Source of the DNA: Promethearchaeia archaeon
GTDB lineage: Archaea > Asgardarchaeota > Lokiarchaeia > Sigyniarchaeales > SOKP01
Assembly: GCA_029856085.1 (NCBI GenBank)
Contig: JAHQWI010000069.1
Coordinates: 1-45,284 of the forward strand
DNA length: 45,284 nt
Direction of reading: 5' to 3'
Shown one piece after another: positions 8,699-17,218 of this stretch (position 1 is the stretch's first letter; each line of letters begins with the position of its first letter). Under the pieces are notes generated by a model. That model did no database searches. It was given only the letters and a program-made list of their open reading frames with translations, and was not told the origin of the DNA. Both the position numbers and the translations under genes were made by a program.

Positions 8699-9082
8699 AT
8701 GAATAGAGAGATTGAACAACTAACTAGACAATTTTTAGAGCATTTAGAAAATACAAAATTCTTTTCAAAAGTAGAATTTGTTATTTTATATGGCTCTTCT
8801 CTCAGTTCATATTATTTAGATGACAGTGATATTGATCTTTGTTTATATATCGATGAAGAGAAAAAAGTACTTTCAAGAATTCGTTTAGAATTATTAAAAA
8901 AGTCCATTGAGAAATTTGATATTCAGATGTTCCAATTACTTCCTTTATATGTTCAGATTGAGGTATTAAAAGGCGAAGTTCTTTATGTGAAAGAAGAAGA
9001 TAGGTTATATGAAATTGCTGATGAGACTATTGATGAATATGAAGAATTTTATCCTCTATATTTAGATTATATTGATCGGTGA
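8699..9082 (+). CDS. mntA: MntA-like minimal nucleotidyltransferase antitoxin
   Basis: Minimal nucleotidyltransferase of 127 residues. The signature is visible: YGSS at 31-34 and the metal-binding pair DSDIDL at 42-47 (Asp44, Asp46). In characterised type VII toxin-antitoxin systems MntA adds AMP groups to a Tyr of the HEPN toxin and so blocks it. The gene overlaps the next by GTGA: its TGA stop is 9080-9082 and the HepT GTG start is 9079. That is strong evidence of translational coupling and a true two-gene operon. Family and pairing are well supported; AMPylation is inferred from the family. Confidence 0.88.
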   Translation: MNREIEQLTRQFLEHLENTKFFSKVEFVILYGSSLSSYYLDDSDIDLCLYIDEEKKVLSRIRLELLKKSIEKFDIQMFQLLPLYVQIEVLKGEVLYVKEEDRLYEIADETIDEYEEFYPLYLDYIDR

Positions 9083-9540
9083 TTGTTTTGAGAATAGATA
9101 TTATTAAAAACAAACTAAAAGTTATAGAAGAAAATATAGAGTTAGTAAAAGAATATCTTCCCAAAAATATCCAAGAATTTAAAGCTTTAGGGTTAGTTAA
9201 GGATGGGATTTATAAAAGAATTGAAGCATCAATTCAAGAAGTTATCAATATTTGTTCAATAATTAATTCGGATTTAAAATTAGGTATCCCTTCAAATAGA
9301 GACGATATCATCGTTGCTTTAATGGATACTAATATTATATCAAAAAAAATGACTGAGAAAATTAAGCAATTAAAAGGATTTCGGAATTTTCTTGTCCATC
9401 GTTACGGAAATATTAATGATGAAATTGCATTTGAAGATATTAAGAACGGACTTTCTGATTTTGCATTATTTAGAGAAGAGATATTTAAATTTCTGAAAAC
9501 TTCAATTACAAATAGAAATCCATCTGATTCTCTACTATAA
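9079..9540 (+). CDS. hepT: HepT-like HEPN-domain toxin (DUF86)
   Basis: All-helical HEPN protein of 153 residues. The catalytic motif RX4HXY is present as RNFLVHRY (Arg102, His107, Tyr109); Tyr109 is the AMPylation target expected from characterised HepT. The family acts as an RNase toxin on RNA, with tRNA trimming shown for some members. GTG 9079 overlaps the mntA stop. An in-frame TTG at 9088 is another possible start giving MRIDIIKNK. With MntA this forms a type VII toxin-antitoxin or abortive-defence cassette. No phage or plasmid genes are adjacent. Confidence 0.87.
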   Translation: MIVLRIDIIKNKLKVIEENIELVKEYLPKNIQEFKALGLVKDGIYKRIEASIQEVINICSIINSDLKLGIPSNRDDIIVALMDTNIISKKMTEKIKQLKGFRNFLVHRYGNINDEIAFEDIKNGLSDFALFREEIFKFLKTSITNRNPSDSLL

Positions 9541-9578
9541 CTGATATTATAAAAATACTCTATTTAGTTTAATTAGTA

Positions 9579-9818
9579 TTGAAAAAATACAGATTTGGTA
9601 GATATGGGAAAAAAGATCTAATTCAAAATGATTATATAAACAGAAAAACCTTTGTGTTAAAAGGGGGGTTAAGGAGTGTGGAATGGGCTTTGGTAATCTT
9701 TTTTTTCGCAATGGGATTAATAATGTTTTTAATTCTCAGTATTAATTCCGGAATCTTCCTCGATAATATCCGGTTTGTCTTCAATTGGTTCTATAACGTG
9801 AATCTGAATTTTTTTTGA
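9579..9818 (+). CDS. possible small single-pass membrane protein
   Basis: A frame of 79 codons from TTG 9579 has a basic N-terminal part (KKYRFGRYGKKD), the segment KGGLRSVEWALV and one clear membrane helix (about 36-56). Composition looks like a real protein up to about residue 60. The last 30 codons overlap the 3' end of the convergent membrane protein gene at 9729-11093 and look less convincing, so the true 3' end may be shorter or frameshifted. No ribosome binding site is visible, so it could be leaderless. Function unknown. Confidence 0.35.
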   Translation: MKKYRFGRYGKKDLIQNDYINRKTFVLKGGLRSVEWALVIFFFAMGLIMFLILSINSGIFLDNIRFVFNWFYNVNLNFF

Positions 9819-11093
9819 ATCTATAAAATCTTGAACTTCAGTATCTCCAATTTTATTTGTATCTAAAGCATCTCTAGTTTCTAAGAAATCCTTAAAATCG
9901 TTTATTATTGATACGACATCTTCTGGATAAAACCGTTTTCTAATAATATATCCTTTTCTTTCTAGGGCATGCTCAGAATACCACCAATAAAAGCTAACGG
10001 TTAAAATAATTATTAAAAAGTTATTTATGAGATTTATTTGATTTCTATCTGCAAAGACTCCTGTGAGTGAACCTACGCCGGTAATCATGATAATCTGTCC
10101 CTCGATATATAATAGCGTAAACGAGAATAGGAAGAATGCAATATTATTTGGTTTAAAAATTATGGAGTCATAAATTTTATCACCTAAACTTTTTAAGACT
10201 AAGAATGCTGTGAGAACCATAAGTAATATATCGATAAGTCTTGTTAGTATTTCCAATTCTGTTGTTGTTTGAACTACACCTTGCAAAGCGCTAAAGAAAC
10301 TAAAAGTTCTAAACCAGATTATTAGCCATAAAAGAATATAAAACATTGAAGAATATGAATTGGATGAACCAAATTTTCTACTTCTATGAAATAGTGTAAT
10401 TAGACGCCAAGAAGTAATAATGATTATCAAAACTATGATTATATTAGATGCAGCATACCAAATTAAGGGCTCTTTAGGGTCTCCTGGTTGTGGTGTGAAT
10501 TCCGGGTGAAATCCAAAAAAGGTTCCTAATTGGATTAAAACTGGGATAATCAGTGCTACTATAAGGATGACAATATCAATTAATTCTTTTTTTTTAGAGA
10601 CACCAAATTTATCGTTTATTTTCTCATTAACTTTAACCGAGACATCCTCAAAACCAATTCTAAGATAAAAAATTTGAACTAGATTCCACCCGAAATAAAT
10701 AGTAATGAAAATAATAGGTAGCGCTATATCCCATCCGAGGAATTGTACAGTTAATTGATTAGATGCGCCAGCTAAGAAGTATGGGAGAATAATAAAAAAC
10801 GCGATGAAATAGTTAATTAAAAAGCAAATTAACTTTTTTCGATCAAATTTTTTTTCTGGAGAAAAGAGATACTTCTCCAATTGTGGAATAAGGCCTTCAA
10901 ACATTAAAAAAATAAATGTCATCGAAAATGTTGCTGCTAAAAATAGAATCGCATTTCCTACGTTTGAACTTGGAATAAAGCTTAATAATGCAATTATTAA
11001 AGCTGATAGAAGAAATGTTACTGTATAGAAAAAATGATTGTTACTAAAGATCTGATGGAAATGTTTATCTAAAAAATCTTGAATTTTACTCAT
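9729..11093 (-). CDS. large polytopic membrane protein, unknown function
   Basis: Membrane protein of 454 residues with about ten helices, a Lys-rich cytoplasmic loop near 150-170 and a long acidic C-terminal tail (about 390-454). The tail begins IIRKRFYPEDVVSIINDFKD and includes DKPDIIEEDSG, presumably cytoplasmic. I do not recognise a transporter or enzyme signature. Only short aromatic motifs such as FGWNLVQIFYLR stand out. It stands alone on the minus strand and its 3' end overlaps a doubtful plus-strand frame. It could be an archaeal lineage-specific receptor or transporter. Confidence 0.75.
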   Translation of the reverse strand: MSKIQDFLDKHFHQIFSNNHFFYTVTFLLSALIIALLSFIPSSNVGNAILFLAATFSMTFIFLMFEGLIPQLEKYLFSPEKKFDRKKLICFLINYFIAFFIILPYFLAGASNQLTVQFLGWDIALPIIFITIYFGWNLVQIFYLRIGFEDVSVKVNEKINDKFGVSKKKELIDIVILIVALIIPVLIQLGTFFGFHPEFTPQPGDPKEPLIWYAASNIIIVLIIIITSWRLITLFHRSRKFGSSNSYSSMFYILLWLIIWFRTFSFFSALQGVVQTTTELEILTRLIDILLMVLTAFLVLKSLGDKIYDSIIFKPNNIAFFLFSFTLLYIEGQIIMITGVGSLTGVFADRNQINLINNFLIIILTVSFYWWYSEHALERKGYIIRKRFYPEDVVSIINDFKDFLETRDALDTNKIGDTEVQDFIDSKKIQIHVIEPIEDKPDIIEEDSGINTEN

Positions 11094-11171
11094 ATCAGTG
11101 TTTTTACTCCTTTCATTTCATAATATAAAATTTAAAAAAAATATTGAATCTAAATTTGAAAAAAAATCGAA

Positions 11172-12221
11172 TTAATTTATATAAGCAGAGACAGTTTTTA
11201 TACGTTTTTCTGCGGTTTTAATAATATCATCAATAATATCTGGTACTCGTTCTATGCTGTTGATGATTCCAATACTTTGTCCTAAAAGAACAGCACCATC
11301 ATTGATATTCCCTCGGTAAGCAAGTTCGTATTTTTTCGATTGTTCAACAAACTCTTCAGGACTTGTTTGAGCTTCTTGAGCCATTTTATCTTCCTTCGAA
11401 GCAACAAGGTCACGGGTTAAAGAATATTTGTTCTTCCAGAGTCTTATTGGTCCAAATCCACCTGTTACCAAAACTGTATCTTGTGCTCTAGCAGGAGGGA
11501 TTACACTCTTTATTGCATCATGGAATTCGCTCTCTTTTGATCCGATAAACCTTGAACCCATTACAATAGCTCCAGCACCCATAGATAAAGCAGCTGCGAG
11601 CGCTTGACCAGTTGCATAACCCCCACAGGCAGCGATAGGCATATCTGGATATTTTTGTGTAACCTGTTGGAGTAAAATTAATGACGTGACTCTCTCATAG
11701 GATTGATGACCTCCACCTTCATTTCCAGTTATTACCATACCATCTACATTTGAAGCAACACATTTATCAGCAAGCCATAGAGCAGGAGCTACATGAAAAT
11801 GTTTAATGTTTGAGGTTTCCCTTAATTTTTGGAAAGATTTTGATGATGGGAGCAATTTTGAAGATCCCGCACTGGTCAAAGCATACATACATTGTTCCTT
11901 GATTTTTGGATTTTCCATAATGAATTGAGGAATATCTTTAGCAAGAGCAGAAGCAGAGGGAGCTATTCGTGAAGCTAAGATGTTAAAACCAAAAGGCTTA
12001 TCAGTGTGTTCAACTACGTATTTCATATTTTCTTTCATTATTTCAACAGGACTTTTTCCTGCTTCATATTCGCTAATCAAACCAGTATTGCTCAATACAT
12101 CAAGACCGCCTGCCTCAGAAACTGCCACTGTTAATTCAGTCGTATAAAATGGACCCATTGGTGCAGATATTATGGGATGTTTTATCCCAAACATTTCAGT
12201 AATATTTGTCTTAATTACCAT
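11172..12221 (-). CDS. nitronate monooxygenase / FabK-like flavoprotein
   Basis: FMN-dependent TIM-barrel enzyme of 349 residues. The start MFGIKHPIISAPMGP matches the N-terminal strand of the family. ITGNEGGGHQS carries the conserved GGGH with the active-site His. AACGGYATG and AGAIVMGSRF form the phosphate-binding part for FMN. The family oxidises nitronates such as propionate-3-nitronate, or in the FabK branch reduces enoyl-ACP. The second is less likely because archaea lack bacterial type II fatty acid synthesis. It might act with the acyl-metabolism genes elsewhere in the window, but that is speculation. Divergent from the RCK protein gene across 127 nt. Confidence 0.88.
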   Translation of the reverse strand: MVIKTNITEMFGIKHPIISAPMGPFYTTELTVAVSEAGGLDVLSNTGLISEYEAGKSPVEIMKENMKYVVEHTDKPFGFNILASRIAPSASALAKDIPQFIMENPKIKEQCMYALTSAGSSKLLPSSKSFQKLRETSNIKHFHVAPALWLADKCVASNVDGMVITGNEGGGHQSYERVTSLILLQQVTQKYPDMPIAACGGYATGQALAAALSMGAGAIVMGSRFIGSKESEFHDAIKSVIPPARAQDTVLVTGGFGPIRLWKNKYSLTRDLVASKEDKMAQEAQTSPEEFVEQSKKYELAYRGNINDGAVLLGQSIGIINSIERVPDIIDDIIKTAEKRIKTVSAYIN

Positions 12222-12348
12222 ACAATATCACTTTGGATTTTAATTAAATTTCTTTAAGTAAGGTTAAAAAAACTTTTTGAATTACTCACCTTGCTTAAAT
12301 AGATAGAATTTCAAATCTTTTTTATACTGAAATGGCTTATTTTCTTTT

Positions 12349-13500
12349 ATGAGTTTAATAAATTTTTTTATTGAAATCCATTTGAAACTTAAGCAATACA
12401 GATTGCAGTTTTTATTTTTCTTCTTATTTTGGTTCGCAGGTTTTCTATTTTTCTTTTTTACAGAACCCGGTGATAGTTTAGGAAAAATATTCTTATATTC
12501 CTTAACGGTACGTTCTCCCATTGGTGCAGATGATTTAGCCAAGTTTTATGTCTTAATATGGCCTATTTTACTGGAAGTGATTTTTTTTGGGTTTATCATG
12601 GGTGAATTGTTGCAAAAGTATAACCCTCTTATTACGAGTAGAATTCTCGCTCGACACCAACGAAATCATATAGTTGTAATAGGTTATCAACATCTTTCTG
12701 AGAGAATAGTAGAATACTGCATTGCAAATAAAGAACGTTTTAGTCTTATAGAGGATCACCATGAATTAGTAGAAGATTTAATTAGTATTGGAAAACCAGT
12801 AGTTGTTGGAGATCCTACTGAAACAACTAACCTAGAATTTGCAAATGTAAAAAGCGCGAAAGAGGTATTTATTACTATAGATGACGTTAGGATAGCGATA
12901 ATTTGTACAGAAAAAGTTCGTAAAATGAATGATGAATGCTCGATATATGTCCGTGCATTTGAAGATCATGTGCAAGAGTATCTTAGACAACCCTCATTAA
13001 ACGCATTTTCATTTTCTACATCAAAATGGGCGATGGATGGCATCCAAGAATGGACGAGGGATAAAACTGGTAATGCGATTGTGATAGGCCGGGATATTTT
13101 AACCCATCGAATTGCTTATAACCTCTCTCTGCAACCAGAGCGCGAAGTTTTTCTTTTTGACGATGAACATGATGGTATTGAATTTGTGGTCAATAAACGA
13201 TTACATATAATCAATGAATTAGCTTATTTTTTAAGTGATCTACGTACCCATGTAAATTTAGATGAAATTACCCAAGCATTTATTTGCTGGAAACGTGAAT
13301 CTGAATTCGATGAATCACTTTATCTAACATCAAAATTAAATTCTCGTTATCCTCATATTGAGGTATTTGTGCGAATTTTTGATGAAGAACTCATTGATTT
13401 GGTAGAAAAATACAATGCAAAAACCTTTTCAACATCTAGCAACGCGTTTAAAATGCTTCAGAAAGAAGTTGCACCTGATTCCGCAATTTGTCCTAAATAA
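12349..13500 (+). CDS. two-TM, double RCK (TrkA-N) channel-like protein with non-standard filter
   Basis: Protein of 383 residues with the plan of a prokaryotic ligand-gated ion channel: TM1 (about 20-38), a pore-like re-entrant segment (42-62), TM2 (66-88) and two cytoplasmic RCK/TrkA-N domains. The first RCK starts HIVVIGYQHLSERI near 107, the second NAIVIGRDILTHRI near 243. The potassium filter TVGYGD is not present; the equivalent position reads TVRSPIGADD. It is therefore probably not a simple K+ channel. It may resemble the CASTOR/POLLUX group, where the filter is also divergent, or be a redox/nucleotide sensor. A second copy of its last 39 codons lies at 17047-17172. Confidence 0.75.
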   Translation: MSLINFFIEIHLKLKQYRLQFLFFFLFWFAGFLFFFFTEPGDSLGKIFLYSLTVRSPIGADDLAKFYVLIWPILLEVIFFGFIMGELLQKYNPLITSRILARHQRNHIVVIGYQHLSERIVEYCIANKERFSLIEDHHELVEDLISIGKPVVVGDPTETTNLEFANVKSAKEVFITIDDVRIAIICTEKVRKMNDECSIYVRAFEDHVQEYLRQPSLNAFSFSTSKWAMDGIQEWTRDKTGNAIVIGRDILTHRIAYNLSLQPEREVFLFDDEHDGIEFVVNKRLHIINELAYFLSDLRTHVNLDEITQAFICWKRESEFDESLYLTSKLNSRYPHIEVFVRIFDEELIDLVEKYNAKTFSTSSNAFKMLQKEVAPDSAICPK

Positions 13501-13548
13501 GATTGAACTTTGTAAAACATCTTTTTTAGATATATGCGTGAAAGAATC

Positions 13549-13558
13549 AAAAAAAAAA
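13549..13558 (-). terminator. poly-T transcript end (minus strand)
   Basis: Ten A residues on the plus strand give a U-tract 39 nt past the stop of the longin-like gene at 13598, ending the minus-strand operon. A shorter T-run at 13522-13527 serves the convergent RCK gene. Confidence 0.45.
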
Positions 13559-13597
13559 TTTACTTTTTCATAATACCCTTTTTGACTTAACTCAATC

Positions 13598-13990
13598 TTA
13601 AATAATGTTTAGGATATGCTCTCTTAACGAGGCTACAAGCTCGATTTTCATTGATACTGGCAAATCTAATTTGCCCTCAAAACTTTCAATAAATTTTTGT
13701 TTAATTTTATTTAAGATGAGGGATATTTGGTCAAATGTGGTCTCATTGCCATATTCGATTATATATTTAAAATTAATTATTGAATCTTTTATAATAAAAT
13801 AATTTTCATTACCAATCTTTATTACTCGACCCTCATCGCTTTCCATTTTTGAAGCAATAGATTGTAAGGAATAAATAAAATGAGATAATAGGGTCTTATT
13901 AATTGCATTTGAACCTTGTTTATGTATCTCTAAAGTGAAAATAGGGGTTTCCTTATTATCTATTACATAAATACTGCTGATATTACTCAT
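13598..13990 (-). CDS. small longin/roadblock-like protein, putative GTPase partner
   Basis: Soluble protein of 130 residues. The first 50 residues follow the pattern of the other longin-like domains in this window: a first strand SIYVIDNKETPIF, then a helix LLSHFIYSLQSIASKM. Longin and roadblock domains are structurally related scaffolds that bind small GTPases (MglB with MglA, Ragulator/Gtr partners with Rag, SRX with SR-alpha). The gene lies 21 nt downstream of the Rag/Arf-like GTPase gene on the same strand, which fits a GTPase-binding or GAP role. Fold is inferred from pattern and context rather than a diagnostic motif. It lacks membrane helices. It is the third gene of a three-gene operon. 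Confidence 0.68.
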   Translation of the reverse strand: MSNISSIYVIDNKETPIFTLEIHKQGSNAINKTLLSHFIYSLQSIASKMESDEGRVIKIGNENYFIIKDSIINFKYIIEYGNETTFDQISLILNKIKQKFIESFEGKLDLPVSMKIELVASLREHILNII

Positions 13991-14011
13991 ATTTACCGTG
14001 ATAGTACTCCT

Positions 14012-14554
14012 TTAATTTGAAAATATTAAATTCTTCTCAAATAATGTATATACGCTGGATCTGTAAATTTTATACTTAAATTTAGCAGGGATTAAATTAA
14101 AAATTTGTTTATTTATCAAAACATTTATTTTTTCGTCAATATCTTTAAATTCAGCTTTATTTTTCAAGTTTGGATCATATTTGTGTAAGAATATAGACAA
14201 TTCAATAATTTTTTCTTCTTGTTCTATAGACTTTATGATATCTTCTAAGTATTTTAACGCTTGATTATATCTATTATAGTCTTGAACATCAATAATATAT
14301 AGAATCTCATCTACTTTTTTTATATACTTAGCAAAATTTGTAATGTGATCTGAGCGGTATTCTTTTTGACCTCCAAAATCCCACGCATATATATTAAAAT
14401 TGTTCTCTTGGAATTGTTCGATGTTTACGCACCTAGTTGGTTTTAAAGATAAATAAGATAATAGATTGGTATCTTCTTTTAAACTCAATAAAATAGTAGT
14501 TTTCCCACAGTTATCCAAGCCTAATATCAGAATTTTGCTATTCTTATCTCCCAA
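14012..14554 (-). CDS. Arf/Rag-like small GTPase
   Basis: Ras-superfamily GTPase of 180 residues. G1 is GLDNCGKT (12-19), G2 probably Thr40, G3 WDFGGQ (58-63) and G4 HKYD (124-127); G5 may be SSVY (166-169). HKxD in place of NKxD and the WDFGGQ box are features of the Rag/Gtr and Arf-related groups, abundant in Asgard archaea. The switch-II Gln63 is kept, so GTP hydrolysis is likely possible. There is no C-terminal Cys for prenylation and no N-terminal Gly-rich amphipathic helix, so membrane attachment would need a partner. No ATG is available; TTG at 14552-14554 follows AAAGG with suitable spacing. The longin-transmembrane protein gene lies 57 nt upstream and a small longin protein gene 21 nt downstream. 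Confidence 0.9.
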   Translation of the reverse strand: MGDKNSKILILGLDNCGKTTILLSLKEDTNLLSYLSLKPTRCVNIEQFQENNFNIYAWDFGGQKEYRSDHITNFAKYIKKVDEILYIIDVQDYNRYNQALKYLEDIIKSIEQEEKIIELSIFLHKYDPNLKNKAEFKDIDEKINVLINKQIFNLIPAKFKYKIYRSSVYTLFEKNLIFSN

Positions 14555-14611
14555 TTTTCAAACCTTTTTAATTTTTATTTATTTCATTAATCGCTTTTGG
14601 AATTTAACCTT

Positions 14612-16867
14612 TTAAATATTATAAAGCTGAAATATATTTTTTTCAATTAAATTAAATATAGCTCTTATCTTACTTGGTTCATACTCATGTTGATTTAACA
14701 AAAAACTCGTAAAAAAATAATCCAGGTAATTTTTCTTCATAAAATCCAATGCTCTATTATATTCATTTTTCTCTGTCGAATTTAATTTTATATTTTTATT
14801 CTCTACAATCCTTAAAGGTGCTAAAAATGAGGTGTTTAAATGCTTTTTTACAATAATTTTTATCCCTTTAAATGGCGTAACATCATTATTAAAATTTGAG
14901 AGGAGATGACCGTATTCTTCATCAATTTCATAAGATAAGTTAGTAATCGATTTTAAAAAATCACTAGAAGGATTCTCTTTCATTATAAGTACCACCCTAA
15001 AATTCTTAAACTCAACCATTAGTATTTTTGAATCTTTATATTCTAATTTAATTGTCTTAGATTGTTGATAAGAGCCTATTAGTTCGAATCCAAATGAACG
15101 TATGGCATCTAAGAATCCAGAAATCAATGCAGAATCGATATTTTTACCTGAAAAATTTTCTTCGTACACACATAGTCCAGATTCCTTATCTACAACCATA
15201 AAATAATTCATGCTAAGCACATCCGTACATTTATCTACTAACTTTTTCCTATTTCGCTGAATTTTATTTCTAACTCTTTTAATCGTTATATATGAACCTG
15301 TACTAACAGTTGAAACTATTCCAATAATTATTACAATTAAAATAATAAACTGAGGGTCTAAAGTAAATGGAACAGTTATTTTGATGTCTTGTGAAATTAC
15401 ACTTGCCTTATGATCGCTATACCAAAAAAATACAACCATATAATCTCCTTTGTGTGGATTTTCTGGAATTTGATAAGAAAAAGTCATTATTATCGAACTA
15501 ACCTCTTTTGTCTCATTAAATAATTCAAAATCCCAAGGGTCAATCAACTTCCAAGAAACATACCCGTTAACTTGAGGTAATTCTATTGAAAACCTTAAAT
15601 CTTGATTAGGTTCAAATTCTATAATAGGAAAGTTCATGTCTAATATTTCTTGAGAAGATAATGCTGTTATCAACCAAGTTGCTCCAGTTATGATACTATC
15701 GCTTTCTAAATAAATATATTTTTCATCTGTATTTATTACAACATTTAATTCTGAATTAACAACCAATCCATTCCTGTATATTTTTATGTCATTCCAATTG
15801 TCGGGATAATAGAATTCAATTGAGTAATTACCCTCTATTCTACTTATTAAGGGTTCAATTCTCCACCTAATTTCTTGATCTAATTCTAAAATCACAGAGC
15901 CATCTGCATCAAATTTATTTTTTATCCTTAAAGAATAGCTATAACTAAAATTAAGTGTTGTTGAAGTATTGCTTTTAATTGGAATTTGTAGAGGATTCGT
16001 ATCAGGTGAATAGTTTAATTTGGGTATTTTAACATAACCAGTTCCATTATTAATACCATTCAAGATGTTGTAATACGTATTTTCGATTTCTATTGTCATA
16101 TTTATTTCTTGGGGATTATATATTCGTTCAGTGCTTTGGACTAATTTGTATAATAGAGTGGAATTCTTTACTCCATCGCTCCACGTATTCCCATCATATC
16201 TTGAGACGTGTAGATTTGGAAATTGAGCATAAGCATTATATGCCCAATAGTATTTATCTTGTGCTGCAAATATAATTGAACCATCAACCACTAAGAAATA
16301 TTTTCCAATTGAAAGATTAATTGGATTTTCAAATTTTTGATAAAACCATCCCAAATTCTTAGTTATATTAAGGTCGGTTGGAGTACCATAAACTGTATCA
16401 TTAGGAGCATTTTTCACGGGATCGTATCCATTGATTTGAACTTTTAATACTTTATCAGTGTATTCATTTTTAAAACCATAAATATAAGTACCATAAACAA
16501 TTGAAGGTTCAGAGATATTGATTTGAACACCGTATCCATAATTATTACCAAATTTTTCAATTACTTTAAAACCACTATCATATACCTCAAATTCTTTTGT
16601 CTCTTTTCCTAATTTTATATCAGTAAAATTTAGTTCAAATTTCGTAACATTCCATGTGTCTGAAGGTAATGCAATTCCAATTGATTGGGTATTATTTACT
16701 TGATCAATTTTGTCCGCATATTCATACATCGGATATTTTAAGTCTGTTATTTCTAACTGTTCATTCTCCTGAGCATAAACTCTATTTCCAGTGTAATATG
16801 CGGTAACCAGTATGAATAAAGCGATCAATAAAAAAAATGTGGATTTTTTAAACATCTTCATAGGCAT
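14612..16867 (-). CDS. single-pass surface protein with cytoplasmic longin-like domain
   Basis: Protein of 751 residues that joins an outside and an inside domain. Residues 7-25 form a signal segment, with likely cleavage near YAQ (31-33). Residues about 35-500 are beta-rich, Asn- and Tyr-rich and full of sequons, so extracellular. One membrane helix spans about 505-528, followed by a basic stretch (KKRVRNKIQRNRKK-like). Residues 550-690 are a longin-like domain: FMVVDKESGLCVYEENF, then ALISGFLDAIRSFGFEL. This aligns by eye with the longin-like N-terminus at 35732 (WIVESDSGIKLLYKSF, DIVSGFLTAFNHF). A helical C-terminus follows (691-751). First gene of an operon with a Rag-like GTPase and a small longin protein. 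I infer a receptor or membrane anchor for the GTPase. Confidence 0.8.
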   Translation of the reverse strand: MPMKMFKKSTFFLLIALFILVTAYYTGNRVYAQENEQLEITDLKYPMYEYADKIDQVNNTQSIGIALPSDTWNVTKFELNFTDIKLGKETKEFEVYDSGFKVIEKFGNNYGYGVQINISEPSIVYGTYIYGFKNEYTDKVLKVQINGYDPVKNAPNDTVYGTPTDLNITKNLGWFYQKFENPINLSIGKYFLVVDGSIIFAAQDKYYWAYNAYAQFPNLHVSRYDGNTWSDGVKNSTLLYKLVQSTERIYNPQEINMTIEIENTYYNILNGINNGTGYVKIPKLNYSPDTNPLQIPIKSNTSTTLNFSYSYSLRIKNKFDADGSVILELDQEIRWRIEPLISRIEGNYSIEFYYPDNWNDIKIYRNGLVVNSELNVVINTDEKYIYLESDSIITGATWLITALSSQEILDMNFPIIEFEPNQDLRFSIELPQVNGYVSWKLIDPWDFELFNETKEVSSIIMTFSYQIPENPHKGDYMVVFFWYSDHKASVISQDIKITVPFTLDPQFIILIVIIIGIVSTVSTGSYITIKRVRNKIQRNRKKLVDKCTDVLSMNYFMVVDKESGLCVYEENFSGKNIDSALISGFLDAIRSFGFELIGSYQQSKTIKLEYKDSKILMVEFKNFRVVLIMKENPSSDFLKSITNLSYEIDEEYGHLLSNFNNDVTPFKGIKIIVKKHLNTSFLAPLRIVENKNIKLNSTEKNEYNRALDFMKKNYLDYFFTSFLLNQHEYEPSKIRAIFNLIEKNIFQLYNI

Positions 16868-17046
16868 ACATAATCCTGTTCAATTGGATAAATTGATTTT
16901 GCTTAACTAAACTAAATTATGAAAATTAAGAATTTAAATTTTAATCACATAAATTATTAGTTTTAACTTCTTAGCTTATAATTGAGAAAAATAAAATAAT
17001 TACTAATTCAAAAGATTAGAATATCTAATTAGTAAACTCTTATTAA

Positions 17047-17172
17047 GATGAAGAACTCATAGACTTGGTAGAAAAATACAATGCAAAAACCTTTTCAACA
17101 TCTGATAATCCGTTTAAAATGATTCAAAAAGAAGTTGCACCAGATTCAGCAATAGCACCAAAAAGAGATTAA
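17047..17172 (+). pseudogene. 3' relic of a second RCK channel-like gene
   Basis: The frame DEELIDLVEKYNAKTFSTS...QKEVAPDSAIAPKRD-stop repeats the last 39 codons of the RCK gene at 12349-13500. By my count 35 of 39 residues and about 101 of 117 bases agree, and half of the base differences are silent. No upstream part of the gene remains, and the region before it to 16868 is AT-rich without coding signal. The silent-change pattern points to a former full paralogue that diverged under selection and was then lost. The relic and the intact gene end flank the longin-GTPase operon as direct repeats. Confidence 0.75.
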
Positions 17173-17218
17173 AGTTTTATATCAATGAATATTTTTGTAT
17201 CAAAGGTGGATTGAAAAA

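Noticed and set aside
12282-12542. Minus-strand frame of 86 codons over the RCK gene start
   Set aside because: It lies opposite a well-supported gene, has a Lys/Asn-rich shadow composition and no family resemblance.
13379-17172. Receptor-GTPase operon as an integrated mobile element with att sites at the RCK gene end
   Set aside because: There is no integrase or recombinase, and the repeat copies differ mainly by silent changes, which fits an old paralogue better than a recombination site.
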